NCBI GenBank assembly: GCA_018435055.1
Contig: JAHDOA010000020.1
Span: 62,001 to 126,000, forward strand
Direction: 5' to 3'
From: Pelotomaculum sp.
GTDB taxonomy: Bacteria > Bacillota > Desulfotomaculia > Desulfotomaculales > Pelotomaculaceae
DNA: 64,000 bases
In this document: one piece after another, positions 1 through 8,274 of the stretch
Layout of the letters: every line of letters begins with the position of its first letter
Numbering within the stretch: position 1 is the stretch's first letter
Notes under the pieces: generated by a model
What the model was told of the DNA's origin: nothing
Database searches by the model: none
What the model saw: the letters and a program-made list of their open reading frames with translations, nothing else
Translations under genes and position numbers: made by a program

Positions 1-532
1 CGTCAGCTACTATCCTGGCTCCAGCCTGTACCAATTCCACAGTCGTTTCCTCCGCCAGGTGGGTGTTGTTGATCAAGCCGTCCACCCGCCCCATGGCGCT
101 GACCTCCGCCACAATATCCTTGACACTGGCCGTCATCGGCCGGGATACATTTATTACCGCTAAAATTTTTAAATCAGGATCACACGCGGCGCCTGCCAGC
201 AGGTTCAGGGTCCTGGCCCCTTCTACCCCGTAACCGGTATCCAGGATAATATCTCCTTCGCGCCTCAGCGCCCAGCGCGCCGCTGGTTTGATCACCGCGC
301 CGGCCTCGCCCAGCCCCAGGGTTTCTTCGGTTTTCCAGGCGATTACCTCCAGCCCCAGGCCGGACAGTTCTTTTTGCAGGGGGCGCAGGGTGTAAAATGG
401 CTCAACCAGGTCCAAATCGACCAGGTTAACCTTCCTGCCCTGCCTGGCTAGTTCCAGAGCCCTGTTGATGGCGCTTTCACTTTTGCCCGAAGCATATTCA
501 CCAATATATGCTTCCACGATCCGGCCTGTCAT
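1..532 (-). CDS. P-loop ATPase of the MinD/ParA/CobQ kind (partial, C-terminus outside window)
   Basis: The visible 177 residues begin at an ATG with an upstream AAGGAG. They carry a variant Walker A loop, GEYASGKSE, at about residues 11-19, followed by VDLDLVEPF, which resembles the first switch segment of SIMIBI ATPases. A later stretch, DIILDTGYGVEGAR, sits where Walker B is expected, and VINVSRP and LINNTHL fit the following strands. The loop lacks the usual KGGxGKT form, so assignment to ParA, MinD or CobQ proper is not possible. It may be in the same transcript as bofA upstream, about 210 bases away, although that gap shows nothing I can assign. The substrate or partner is unknown. The reading frame runs off the left edge of the window. 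Confidence 0.7.
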   Translation of the reverse strand, partial: MTGRIVEAYIGEYASGKSESAINRALELARQGRKVNLVDLDLVEPFYTLRPLQKELSGLGLEVIAWKTEETLGLGEAGAVIKPAARWALRREGDIILDTGYGVEGARTLNLLAGAACDPDLKILAVINVSRPMTASVKDIVAEVSAMGRVDGLINNTHLAEETTVELVQAGARIVAD

Positions 533-745
533 TAGTATACTTAACTCCTTATTTTTTAAGCGTAAATTCCTTGAAAAAGCAAAAAAGCAGGTTGGCAAGA
601 TGGATCCGGCAGGACCCTTCCATCTATACTTCTCCCTGCTTCCCGTTATTATTCTTTAAACGACAGATCTGGACTAAAGGACAGAATCAAAACTTGAGGG
701 GCTCAATGCTCAATAAGGATATCCTCTCCAACCTGGTGTTTTTTA

Positions 746-1018
746 TCAACCCATAAAAAAACAGTTCAGCAGCACCAGGAGAGCCACGCCGGGCAGTTGG
801 AGCAGGCCTGCTGTCAGTATTGTTGTGGGGTTGATGGCGATATGAAAACCGAACTGACCGAACAACGCGTTGATGGCCGCCAGCAGCACTCCCCCCAGCA
901 AAGCCCAGGCGGCCAGGCGAATAAGAAACCGTAAAGGGCGAAATAAAACAGACCCGACCAGATAAATCCCAAAAAGCCCTGCCAGCGCGACAACAACCAA
1001 TTTCCATTCCAAAGCCAA
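746..1018 (-). CDS. bofA: BofA-family pro-sigma-K processing inhibitor
   Basis: This 90-residue membrane protein has hydrophobic segments near residues 5-22, 33-52 and 65-88. It ends in the INPTTILTAGLLQLPGVALLVLL pattern typical of BofA (quoted in part; key features are NP, the small-residue turn and LPG). In Bacillus, BofA sits in the outer forespore membrane and holds the SpoIVFB protease inactive until pro-sigma-K is to be cut. The location next to recR, ybaB and dnaX matches the Bacillus order dnaX-yaaK-recR-yaaL-bofA. The likely start is TTG at 1018 behind GGGGAGGTG; a second in-frame TTG two codons on is also possible. This gene is one of two clear signs that the organism forms spores. 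Confidence 0.85.
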   Translation of the reverse strand: MALEWKLVVVALAGLFGIYLVGSVLFRPLRFLIRLAAWALLGGVLLAAINALFGQFGFHIAINPTTILTAGLLQLPGVALLVLLNCFFMG

Positions 1019-1064
1019 GGCACCTCCCCTGGGACCATTATATGGCCTGAAATGAAAATTATTC

Positions 1065-1667
1065 CTATTTCATTTCCCGCCTGCCTTCCAATGCTTTGCT
1101 GAGCGTCATTTCATCTGTGTATTCCAGGTCGGCGCCGACAGGAAGCCCGTGGGCCAATCTAGTCACCGTAATTCCCAGGGGCCTGATCAAACCGGACAGG
1201 TAAAGGGCTGTCGCATCCCCTTCCACGTTAGGGTTGGTAGCCAGAATAATCTCTTTAACAGAACCGCTTTCCAGGCGTCTTATAAGTTCCTTGATGCGCA
1301 GTTGCTCCGGCCCGACGCCGTCCATCGGCGAGATTGCCCCGTGCAGCACGTGGTACAGGCCTTTAAAACTCCTGGCCTTCTCCATCGCCACAATGTCCCT
1401 GGGACGTTCCACCACGCATATGACGTCGTCACGGCGCCGCCCGTCACTGCAGACAAAACAGCGGTCGCTGTCAGTAAAATTACCGCACACCTGGCAGTGG
1501 CGGACAGTCCGCCGCGCTTCCGCAATAGCCCCGGCCAGGTCCGCAGCCACCTCCGGCGGCGCCACCAGCAAATAAAAGGCCAGGCGCTGGGCTGTTTTGG
1601 GGCCGATACCGGGGAGTTTGGACAGCTGGTCAATCAGCCGGGCTACTGTTTTAGCATAATAGTTCAT
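1065..1667 (-). CDS. recR: Recombination mediator RecR
   Basis: RecR works with RecF/RecO to load RecA on gapped DNA. The 200-residue length is normal for the family. A helix-hairpin-helix (LSKLPGIGPKTAQRLA) lies at about residues 15-30, and a four-cysteine zinc finger follows with C58, C61, C70 and C73. A Toprim domain then starts with VICVVERPRDIVAMEK and ends with the Walker-like LAHGLPVGADLEYTDE segment. The gene starts at ATG just downstream of ybaB (stop and start are about 2 bases apart), so the two are translationally linked and share the dnaX transcript. Nothing is missing. Confidence 0.97.
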   Translation of the reverse strand: MNYYAKTVARLIDQLSKLPGIGPKTAQRLAFYLLVAPPEVAADLAGAIAEARRTVRHCQVCGNFTDSDRCFVCSDGRRRDDVICVVERPRDIVAMEKARSFKGLYHVLHGAISPMDGVGPEQLRIKELIRRLESGSVKEIILATNPNVEGDATALYLSGLIRPLGITVTRLAHGLPVGADLEYTDEMTLSKALEGRREMK

Positions 1668-1669
1668 TT

Positions 1670-1987
1670 TTAAAACATACCGGGTATTTTCAGACCACCG
1701 GTAAGTTTGCCCATTTCCCGGGATACCATCTCCTGCGCTTGGCGCAAGGCCTCGTTAACCGCAGCGGTAATCAGGTCCTGTAACATTTCCACGTCCTCCG
1801 GGTCCACCGCTTCCGGTTTAATTTCTATTGAAATAATTTCATTTTTCCCGTTAGCGATTACCTTCACCACCCCGCCACCGGCGGTGCTTTCCACCTTGCG
1901 CTCACCCAACTCCTCCTGCAGCTTTACCATTTCTTGCTGCATTTTCTGGACTTGTTTCATCATTTTGTTCATATTGCCGCCCATCAT
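1670..1987 (-). CDS. YbaB/EbfC family nucleoid-associated protein
   Basis: This 105-residue protein has the family pattern: a methionine-rich N-terminus ([19 protein letters not shown]), a long charged helix, then [37 protein letters not shown]. It binds DNA as a dimer and is nearly always found between dnaX and recR, as here. The listed start is the first of two adjacent ATGs behind AAGGGGGAACTAT. The spacing to dnaX is 24 bases and to recR 2 bases, which indicates an operon. Confidence 0.95.
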   Translation of the reverse strand: MMGGNMNKMMKQVQKMQQEMVKLQEELGERKVESTAGGGVVKVIANGKNEIISIEIKPEAVDPEDVEMLQDLITAAVNEALRQAQEMVSREMGKLTGGLKIPGMF

Positions 1988-2011
1988 TTTATAGTTCCCC
2001 CTTTAATATGG

Positions 2012-3763
2012 TCAAAATAAAGAGCTTTCCTCTTCTTCATCCAGAATAATTTCTACCCCGCCGAAGCGTCTTTTTGCATCCAGCACCTGACCCCCGTCAT
2101 CATGCTTTTTTCCGGGCGTTTCAACTTTACCGCCGTAAGATTTAAAGGAAACCTGCCATTCTCCCTGGAAAATTCTTTGCAGCAAGCTCTCCAGGTATTT
2201 TTTTTGTTCCGGACGATCAGCCATCTCCCTGGCCAGGTCCTCACCCTCCGGGAAGCCGACCACCAGGCTGTTTCCCTGCAGGGCCAGCGGCTGTGCCTTT
2301 ATATAATTATGGTAAAACGGCAGGCGTTCCCGCCTGATCAGATTCATTATCTCTCCCCAGGAATTTTTAACCCGCGCCAGGTTCACTTCAGCTTTCGGGG
2401 AGTAAGCGCCTGATTCTTGTGTCCGCCTTCCCCTTTCTGGAGATATATCACCGGCCGCCGGCTGAAATGGTTTCTCCCCTCTTTCAGCAGGTTTCTTATT
2501 GGTTTCCCCCTGTAAGCTTGTTTGCACAGGTCCGGCAGACGCGTATTCCCCGCCAGGTTTGCCCGCCCGCGGCGCAGGCTTTGGCGTTGCTGCAGTCTTT
2601 TCCGATAATGCCCGGCCCAGCATCTGTAGTTTTTCCTCCACTGCTTCCAGGCGGGCCAATAATGAGGACTCGCTGGTTATCATCGCGGCGCGGCAGGCTT
2701 TGACCAGGGCCAGCTCCAGGACGATGCCGGGCTGGGAGCTCCATTTCATCTCCTGCTCCGTGTTCGCCATAAGCTCTACCGCGCGCAGCAGGCCTTCCAT
2801 GGAAAACTCAGCCGCCCTTGCTGTGATCATAGCGGGGTCGCCCCAGGCTTCCCGGGCGGCTGAACCCGGCGTGATTTTTTCCAGCAGCAGCCCCCGCAGA
2901 TATCCGGCCATTTCCCTGGCAAAAAAGCGGAGGTCCTTGCCCTCAGATGTCAGCCCGGCCACCAGGCGCAGGGCTTGGCCTGTTTCGCCGGCAGCCAGAT
3001 GGCCGGCCATCCTGTCTAAAGCGTCAATTTTAACTGTCCCTAGAATATTATGCACGTCAGCGGCGGTTATTTTTAATTCCCCGAAAGCCGCTCCCTGGTC
3101 CAGGATACTGAGAGCGTCACGCAGGCCGCCTTCAGCCGCCCTGGCAATGAGCCGCAGGGCTTCCTCCTCCACCTCCAGGCCGGCGCCGGCGGCGACCTCG
3201 CCAAGCCGCTTGATTATATCCGCCGGCCCGATACGCCGGAAATCAAAGCGCTGACACCGTGACAATATTGTCAGGGGCACTTTGTGCGGCTCAGTGGTGG
3301 CCAGGATCAACACAGCGTGCCGCGGCGGTTCCTCCAGGGTTTTTAAAAGGGCGTTAAAGGCCTCATTCGTAAGCATGTGGACCTCATCGATGATATATAC
3401 CCTGAACCTGGTCACGGCCGGCGCGAACTTTATTTTCTCCCTCAAGTCCCTGATTTCGTCAATACCACGGTTGGAGGCGGCGTCTATTTCAATAACGTCA
3501 ACGGACAGCCCATCGGTAATGCTTTTACAGACCTCACAGCGGTTGCAGGGCTCGGCTCCCGCCCGCTCCGTGCAGTTTAACGCTTTTGCCAGCACCTTGG
3601 CGGTCGTGGTTTTTCCCGTGCCGCGCGTGCCGCAAAAAAGATAGGCATGGCCGGTCCGGCCGGACTCAACCGCGTTTTTCAGCGTCCGGGTGATATGTTC
3701 CTGCCCGATGATTTCCCCGAATGTCTGGGGACGCCATTTTCTGTATAGAGCCAGATAGGTCAT
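2012..3763 (-). CDS. dnaX: DNA polymerase III subunits gamma/tau
   Basis: DnaX is the clamp-loader ATPase that opens the beta clamp and ties the replisome together. The 583-residue protein has Walker A GTRGTGKTT at about 45-53, four zinc cysteines C64, C73, C76 and C79, a DEVH Walker B, sensor 1 (TTEPHKVP) and the SRC arginine finger. The N-terminal ATPase part is followed by the lid, the oligomerisation domain and a variable proline- and lysine-rich linker (about 395-450). A C-terminal tau-like region is retained, so it is full length. It starts at ATG behind AAAGGAAT. It heads the operon dnaX-ybaB-recR and follows the SRP RNA gene, as in Bacillus. Confidence 0.97.
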   Translation of the reverse strand: MTYLALYRKWRPQTFGEIIGQEHITRTLKNAVESGRTGHAYLFCGTRGTGKTTTAKVLAKALNCTERAGAEPCNRCEVCKSITDGLSVDVIEIDAASNRGIDEIRDLREKIKFAPAVTRFRVYIIDEVHMLTNEAFNALLKTLEEPPRHAVLILATTEPHKVPLTILSRCQRFDFRRIGPADIIKRLGEVAAGAGLEVEEEALRLIARAAEGGLRDALSILDQGAAFGELKITAADVHNILGTVKIDALDRMAGHLAAGETGQALRLVAGLTSEGKDLRFFAREMAGYLRGLLLEKITPGSAAREAWGDPAMITARAAEFSMEGLLRAVELMANTEQEMKWSSQPGIVLELALVKACRAAMITSESSLLARLEAVEEKLQMLGRALSEKTAATPKPAPRAGKPGGEYASAGPVQTSLQGETNKKPAERGEKPFQPAAGDISPERGRRTQESGAYSPKAEVNLARVKNSWGEIMNLIRRERLPFYHNYIKAQPLALQGNSLVVGFPEGEDLAREMADRPEQKKYLESLLQRIFQGEWQVSFKSYGGKVETPGKKHDDGGQVLDAKRRFGGVEIILDEEEESSLF

Positions 3764-3954
3764 GGATGTATTCCTTTCTTACCCGCCTGCACTATATTTT
3801 ACCTTTATACTTCGTCGATCAATACACATTTCCTGTTAAATAATGCGGTTAGCCCAATAAAATCGTCTTTCATGTAGCTGTTAATTGCCGGCTACACGAT
3901 GCACATAACCGTGATAAAATAATATCTGAGAGAACGTGACTTTATCTATAACCT

Positions 3955-3981
3955 GAAAAACCGCCCACGGGGGGCGGTTCA
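3955..3981 (-). terminator. Rho-independent terminator of the SRP RNA
   Basis: On the minus strand, a GAACCGCCC/GGGCGGTT stem with a short loop is followed by a T run. It lies about 12 bases past the 3' end of the SRP RNA. Confidence 0.8.
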
Positions 3982-3992
3982 ATTCAAATATT

Positions 3993-4264
3993 AAGCCGTG
4001 CACCTGCCTTCGAATATTAACTTCCGGGCGATACAACCGCAGGTAGCTCAGACCAGGCGCCCTCGCGGCGCCCGGAGTATTTCCCTTAGTGCTGCTTCCG
4101 TCAAGACCTGACACGGTTCAGGAAACTCCGTCGCACGAGACCCAATCGTCAACGCCCCTTACGGCAGCCGGACCCCACAAGCTAAACCCTCGGACAGGAA
4201 TTCAACCCCGCTGCAGCGGATTGCGGGTACAGGGCACCGCTACCTCCCCGTCTAGCACGGCAAA
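3993..4264 (-). ncRNA. ffs: Signal recognition particle RNA, large (Bacillus/Clostridium) type
   Basis: Read on the minus strand, the sequence opens with GCCGTGCTAGACGGGGAGGT and closes with the pairing partner GGTGCACGGC, so the two ends form the long SRP helix. The Alu-domain motif GGTAGCGGTGCCCTG follows the 5' end. The Ffh-binding hairpin is present as GTCAGGTC...GGAAGCAGC near 4085-4120. About 270 nt is right for the Firmicutes long form with an Alu domain. It sits between tRNA-Ser and dnaX, the usual Firmicutes place. The ends are estimated from the pairing to within a few bases. Confidence 0.93.
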
Positions 4265-4272
4265 TTTTTTAC

Positions 4273-4362
4273 TGGCGGAGAGACAGGGATTCGAACCCTG
4301 GAGACGGTTACCCGTCCACACGCTCTCCAGGCGTGCGCCTTCATCCACTCGGCCATCTCTCC
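4273..4362 (-). tRNA. tRNA-Ser (GGA)
   Basis: Acceptor stem GGAGAGA pairs with TCTCTCC, followed by an encoded GCCA end. The anticodon loop CTGGAGA in the stem GCACGC/GCGTGT gives anticodon GGA. A long variable arm and GGTTCGAATCC T-loop confirm a class II serine tRNA. It lies just upstream of the SRP RNA. Confidence 0.96.
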
Positions 4363-4524
4363 GTGCACTACGTAAAAAATATTATACCTTTATTTCCGTT
4401 CGACTGCAAGCAATTTTACCGGTGATGGGCGCCCGTGTCTGAGAAAACCCTTAAAACATATAGTTTAAGAGGTTTTTGAAAATCCTTCATGTATTTTGCA
4501 GAGCCAGGGTTTCAAAAAAGGCTG

Positions 4525-4791
4525 CTAATTGTATTTGCTGTGCGAAATTAAATCGTTCAGAGTAGTGGATTTGCAGCTACGGCCATGGTCATCATCATCA
4601 TCGCATAGATAAAGCGCTGTTATTACAGTGTTCAGAGCGGAGATTTTATCGATTTGCCGGATAATTGAATTGATATATTTCTTCGACCAGCCAGGATGGT
4701 CACATTGCAGCGCCATCTGGGCATAGCCTCTGATTATAGTAGCCCTGTCGTTCAATTCATTAATCATCCATATGAGTCCTTCCTTGTTCAC
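4525..4791 (-). CDS. Small unrecognised protein resembling a histidine-kinase dimerisation helix
   Basis: I do not recognise a named family. The 88-residue ORF starts at GTG behind a GGGGGGTG site. The segment MINELNDRATIIRGYAQMAL looks like the first helix of kinase HisKA or Spo0B four-helix domains (compare the kinase pattern HE.RN.LT.I.G..QL), but the phospho-accepting histidine is replaced. The middle carries a run of five aspartates (about 64-68) followed by HGR. No membrane segment or ATPase domain follows. It stands alone between tRNA-Ser and the Crp/Fnr regulator, on the same strand as both. It could be a decayed kinase or a free-standing helical partner; the resemblance is inference only. 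Confidence 0.55.
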   Translation of the reverse strand: MNKEGLIWMINELNDRATIIRGYAQMALQCDHPGWSKKYINSIIRQIDKISALNTVITALYLCDDDDDHGRSCKSTTLNDLISHSKYN

Positions 4792-4923
4792 AACTGCACC
4801 CCCCCTGCTTATTTATAACAATAGACGCCTTAATAATAATTGATAATTATTAATTTTTTATTGGCAATTTCTTTTTTTTCCCTTAATCTTAATCATAAAT
4901 GGAGGAGCATGGCTGTTGATGCC

Positions 4924-5616
4924 CTATTCAGCCATGCTTTTCAATGTGTCCAATTCCTTTATTTTTATCGAATCCCCATGGAATTCTATCACCCCCTCGT
5001 CCCTCATCCTGCACATCTCGCGGGAAAGGGCCGGACGGGTAACATTCAGGAAATCGGCCAGCTCGTTCCGTTTCATGGATATCATGAAAATAGCGCTGCC
5101 CGCCCTCTTATACTGCTCAAGCAGGAAAGTGCTGATTTTTCCCCGCAGGCTCTTTATGGTCAGGTATTCCAGTTTGCGGTGCAGCACAAGCGCCTTGCCG
5201 GAAACAATCTCCAGCATGTTCGTAATCAGCTGCCTGTGGCTGGCGCATAACCTTTCACAGTTGCAGATAATTTTGCCGGCCGGCAGAAACATGACTGTGC
5301 AGGCCGTCCGGGCGGCCACCGAAGCCGGCCACACCCCTTCTCCCGAAAACGCGGACATTTCCCCAAACATCTCCCCGGGGCCGTTTACCGCCAAAATAAC
5401 CCGGCTGCCGGCCGCATTCTCCCTGGTCACTACTACCTCACCTGATATTACTATCCCCAAACCGGTGAACTTCTCGCCGGCGACGGCTACCAATTCATTC
5501 TTTTCGTAGGAGCTTACCTTTGGTTTCAAACAGCCAAACACTATATTAAGTTCTTCCGGGGTAATCCCTTTAAACAATTCACATGTGGACAAACCATTGA
5601 TCCATTTTTTAAACAT
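4924..5616 (-). CDS. Crp/Fnr family transcriptional regulator (HcpR-like by context)
   Basis: The 230-residue protein has an N-terminal cyclic-nucleotide-binding fold (about 15-130; note VISGEVVVTRE and GPGEMFGEMSAFSG) and a C-terminal winged helix (about 150-222). The recognition helix reads NELADFLNVTRPALSREMCRMRDEG, shown here only as the region around residues 184-208. It lacks the four-cysteine set of oxygen-sensing FNR. It is divergent from the ferredoxin-hcp pair, and a perfect palindrome lies between them. Crp/Fnr proteins in this position (HcpR type) control hcp in response to nitric oxide or nitrite in other anaerobes, so that role is a reasonable inference. The start is ATG at 5616, with a weak upstream GGGGGTG. 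Confidence 0.88.
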   Translation of the reverse strand: MFKKWINGLSTCELFKGITPEELNIVFGCLKPKVSSYEKNELVAVAGEKFTGLGIVISGEVVVTRENAAGSRVILAVNGPGEMFGEMSAFSGEGVWPASVAARTACTVMFLPAGKIICNCERLCASHRQLITNMLEIVSGKALVLHRKLEYLTIKSLRGKISTFLLEQYKRAGSAIFMISMKRNELADFLNVTRPALSREMCRMRDEGVIEFHGDSIKIKELDTLKSMAE

Positions 5617-5637
5617 TTTTTCTCACACCCCCTTTTT

Positions 5638-5653
5638 GGTAACCATGGTTACC
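5638..5653. promoter_or_regulatory. 16-bp perfect palindrome, probable operator of the Crp/Fnr regulator
   Basis: GGTAACCATGGTTACC is its own reverse complement and lies between the divergent regulator and ferredoxin genes. For the plus-strand gene a TATAAT at 5670-5675 follows, so the palindrome overlaps the expected -35 area. Crp/Fnr proteins bind two-fold symmetric sites of about this length. No second copy is evident directly upstream of hcp. Confidence 0.65.
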
Positions 5654-5723
5654 GTATTAATTACTTCAATATAATAAAATAACCATACAAAAGTTACAAG
5701 CAAGTTTATAGAGGAGGGCTTTT

Positions 5724-6443
5724 ATGAAAAGGAAAATTGTGAAGATCGATGAAGAGAAATGCACCGGCTGCGGGCTTTGTGTCGATGCCTGTCATGAGGG
5801 AGCCCTGCAAATGGTCGACGGTAAAGCAAAACTTGTGTCAGAAAGTTATTGCGACGGTCTGGGGGCATGTCTGCCGGAGTGTCCGGCCGGGGCCATTACT
5901 ATCGAGGAACGTGAAGCCGATGCCTTCGACGAAGAGGCTGTAAAAAAACACATGGAGGCGCAAAAAACCCGCCCCCCCCAAACACTGGCCTGCGGCTGCC
6001 CCGGCGCCCAGGCACGGGCTATCGAGAGAAAAGAAGAAGTTTTACCGGCCGCGCCGGGACAGGCCGTTCGGCAGACCTCGCAGCTGCGCCAGTGGCCCTG
6101 TCAGATTAAGCTGGTACCGGTAAACGCGCCTTATTTCGATGACGCCCACCTGCTCGTGGCGGCAGACTGCACAGCCTACGCTTATGCTGACATCCATAAT
6201 GATTACATGCGCAATAAAATCACTGTTATCGGCTGCCCGAAGCTGGATGATATCGATTACACGGAAAAACTGACCGGCATATTAAAATCCCATGACATAA
6301 AAAGCGTCACCGTGCTGCGCATGGAAGTGCCCTGCTGCGGCGGTATTGTCAAAGCGGTAAAACAGGCCCTGATAAACAGCGGTAAAATGATACCCTGGAG
6401 TATAGTTACTGTCACCACCGGCGGAAAAATTGCCGAAGAATAG
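5724..6443 (+). CDS. 4Fe-4S ferredoxin-type protein linked to hcp
   Basis: The first 60 residues hold two iron-sulfur motifs: CTGCGLCVDAC at about 13-23 and CDGLGACLPEC at about 44-54. The second has the changed spacing often seen in this hcp-linked family. The remaining 180 residues include a CGCPG pair and further cysteines (CP.KLDDIDY; VPCCGG) that could bind another cluster. It is probably an electron donor or redox partner for the hybrid cluster protein that follows 180 bases downstream. It starts at ATG behind GAGGAGGGC. It is divergent from the Crp/Fnr regulator and likely under its control. Confidence 0.88.
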   Translation: MKRKIVKIDEEKCTGCGLCVDACHEGALQMVDGKAKLVSESYCDGLGACLPECPAGAITIEEREADAFDEEAVKKHMEAQKTRPPQTLACGCPGAQARAIERKEEVLPAAPGQAVRQTSQLRQWPCQIKLVPVNAPYFDDAHLLVAADCTAYAYADIHNDYMRNKITVIGCPKLDDIDYTEKLTGILKSHDIKSVTVLRMEVPCCGGIVKAVKQALINSGKMIPWSIVTVTTGGKIAEE

Positions 6444-6622
6444 GAGCAGTTTTTGCCGTCTGCAAAGCCGTCTTGTCAGTGGTCTTTTGTACCGTTTCTT
6501 AATAAAAAATTAATGAATTGTTAAATTGCCCATAAGCCTCACCAATTATAATGAACAAAATATGTGGAAGCGGATAAGCGAATACAGAAAACTTTGCTAT
6601 TAATTATAAGGAGGAGCTAAAA

Positions 6623-8176
6623 ATGTTTTGTTTTCAATGTGAACAGACTGCGGGAGGTAAAGGCTGTACCAAAGTAGGCGTGTGCGGTAAAAAGCCGGAA
6701 ATCGCCGACAAGCAGGACGAACTGACCGGCGCTATGGTCGGGCTGGCCCGCGCCGCACAGGACAAGATCCCCGGCGGGGAAGCAGACGCGCTGATGATGA
6801 AGGGGCTTTTTGCCACAATCACCAACGTTAACTTCGACGGTCAACGTATTGACGAACTGAAAAGTCTGATACAGGCTGAAAAAGAAAAACTGGGAGGCGC
6901 GGCTGACATGGATGCCGAGACTCTCTGGCAGGGCGATCCCGACATGGTTTCCCTGCGCTCTACCCTGCTTTTCGGGATGCGCGGCATGGCTGCTTACGCG
7001 TGGCATGCCAGCCTGCTGGGCAAAAAAGATGATGCGGTGACAGCATGGCTCTACAAAGGTATGCGCGCCATTGGTGAGGAGCATACAGTCGAGGGATGGC
7101 TGGGCCTGATCATGGAATTCGGGCAGGTTAACCTTAAATGCATGGGCCTGCTTGACGAGGCCAACACCGCCGCTTACGGCCAGCCGGCGCCGGTTAAAGT
7201 CCCCATGACTATTGAAAAAGGACCCTTTATCGTGATCACCGGGCACGACCTGTATGATTTGCGGCAGCTGCTCGAACAGACTGAAGGAAAAGGGATAAAC
7301 ATTTACACCCATAGTGAAATGCTGCCTGCCCACGGCTACCCGGAATTAAAGAAATTCCCACATTTAAAGGGTAATTTCGGCACCGCCTGGCAGAACCAGC
7401 AAAAGGAATTTGACGGCATACCGGCGCCTATTTTATATACAACTAACTGCCTGGTACCGCCCCGTTCTTCCTATGCGGACAGGATCTTCACCACCGACGC
7501 CGTCGGTTACCCGGGCCTCAAACATATTGAGGGGGTTAACGGGGTGAAAGACTTCACGCCTGTGATCAATATGGCTTTGGAGCTCGGCGGCTGGGCCGAG
7601 GACAGGAAGCTTACCGGCATTAACGGCGGCTCAGAGGTCATGACCGGTTTTGCCCGTGGTACCGTGTTGGGCGTCGCCGACAAGGTCATAGAAGCGGTTA
7701 AAGCGGGCGCCATCAAACATTTCTTCCTGGTAGGCGGCTGCGACGGCGCCAGGGCCGGCAGAAACTACTACACTGAATTTGTTAAGAAAACCCCCAAAAA
7801 TACCGTCGTCCTGACCCTGGCCTGCGGCAAGTACCGCTTTAACGACCTGGACATCGGTGAAATCGGCGGCCTGCCGCGCCTCATGGACATGGGCCAGTGC
7901 AACGACGCATATTCCGCCATTCAGGTTGCGGTAGCCCTGGCCGGCGCCTTTGAGTGCGGGGTGAATGATTTACCCCTAACGCTGGTACTCTCGTGGTATG
8001 AGCAGAAAGCCGTGTGTATCCTGCTGACCCTGCTGTCGCTGGGCATCAAGAACATCTACCTGGGTCCCACGCTGCCCGCTTTCATCTCGCCGAACGTGCT
8101 GAATGTCCTCATCGAAAAATTTAATATCAAGCCGATCAGCACACCGGATGCCGACTTAAAAGCTATCCTCGGGTAG
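6623..8176 (+). CDS. hcp: Hybrid cluster protein (hydroxylamine/NO reductase)
   Basis: Hcp reduces nitric oxide or hydroxylamine in the cytoplasm of anaerobes. The N-terminus MFCFQCEQTAGGKGC with later VCGK supplies the four cubane-cluster cysteines (C3, C6, C15, C21). Hybrid-cluster ligand regions follow: GHDLYD, NCLVPP, GGCDGARAGRNYY and LACGKYRFN, with the closing WYEQKA segment. The length of 517 residues is close to the class I norm of about 550. The start ATG follows AAGGAGGAG. A TATAAT lies at 6547-6552. A strong terminator follows at 8192. The ferredoxin and Crp/Fnr neighbours support a nitrosative-stress role. Confidence 0.97.
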   Translation: MFCFQCEQTAGGKGCTKVGVCGKKPEIADKQDELTGAMVGLARAAQDKIPGGEADALMMKGLFATITNVNFDGQRIDELKSLIQAEKEKLGGAADMDAETLWQGDPDMVSLRSTLLFGMRGMAAYAWHASLLGKKDDAVTAWLYKGMRAIGEEHTVEGWLGLIMEFGQVNLKCMGLLDEANTAAYGQPAPVKVPMTIEKGPFIVITGHDLYDLRQLLEQTEGKGINIYTHSEMLPAHGYPELKKFPHLKGNFGTAWQNQQKEFDGIPAPILYTTNCLVPPRSSYADRIFTTDAVGYPGLKHIEGVNGVKDFTPVINMALELGGWAEDRKLTGINGGSEVMTGFARGTVLGVADKVIEAVKAGAIKHFFLVGGCDGARAGRNYYTEFVKKTPKNTVVLTLACGKYRFNDLDIGEIGGLPRLMDMGQCNDAYSAIQVAVALAGAFECGVNDLPLTLVLSWYEQKAVCILLTLLSLGIKNIYLGPTLPAFISPNVLNVLIEKFNIKPISTPDADLKAILG

Positions 8177-8191
8177 GTCGCCCCGCAAAAA

Positions 8192-8220
8192 GGGCCGGAG
8201 AACACTCCGGTCCTTTTTTT
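8192..8220. terminator. Bidirectional terminator between hcp and mscS
   Basis: A 9-bp stem GGGCCGGAG/CTCCGGTCC with loop AACA is followed by seven T. On the other strand it is followed by TTTTT, so it can serve both convergent genes. Confidence 0.88.
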
Positions 8221-8274
8221 GCCTATTTGCCCACCTCTGCTACGATTGGCTGAGCATATATAAAAAGCGGGCTG

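Noticed and set aside
3881-4442. Open frames on both strands around 3.9-4.4 kb
   Set aside because: The sequence is the SRP RNA, its terminator and tRNA-Ser.
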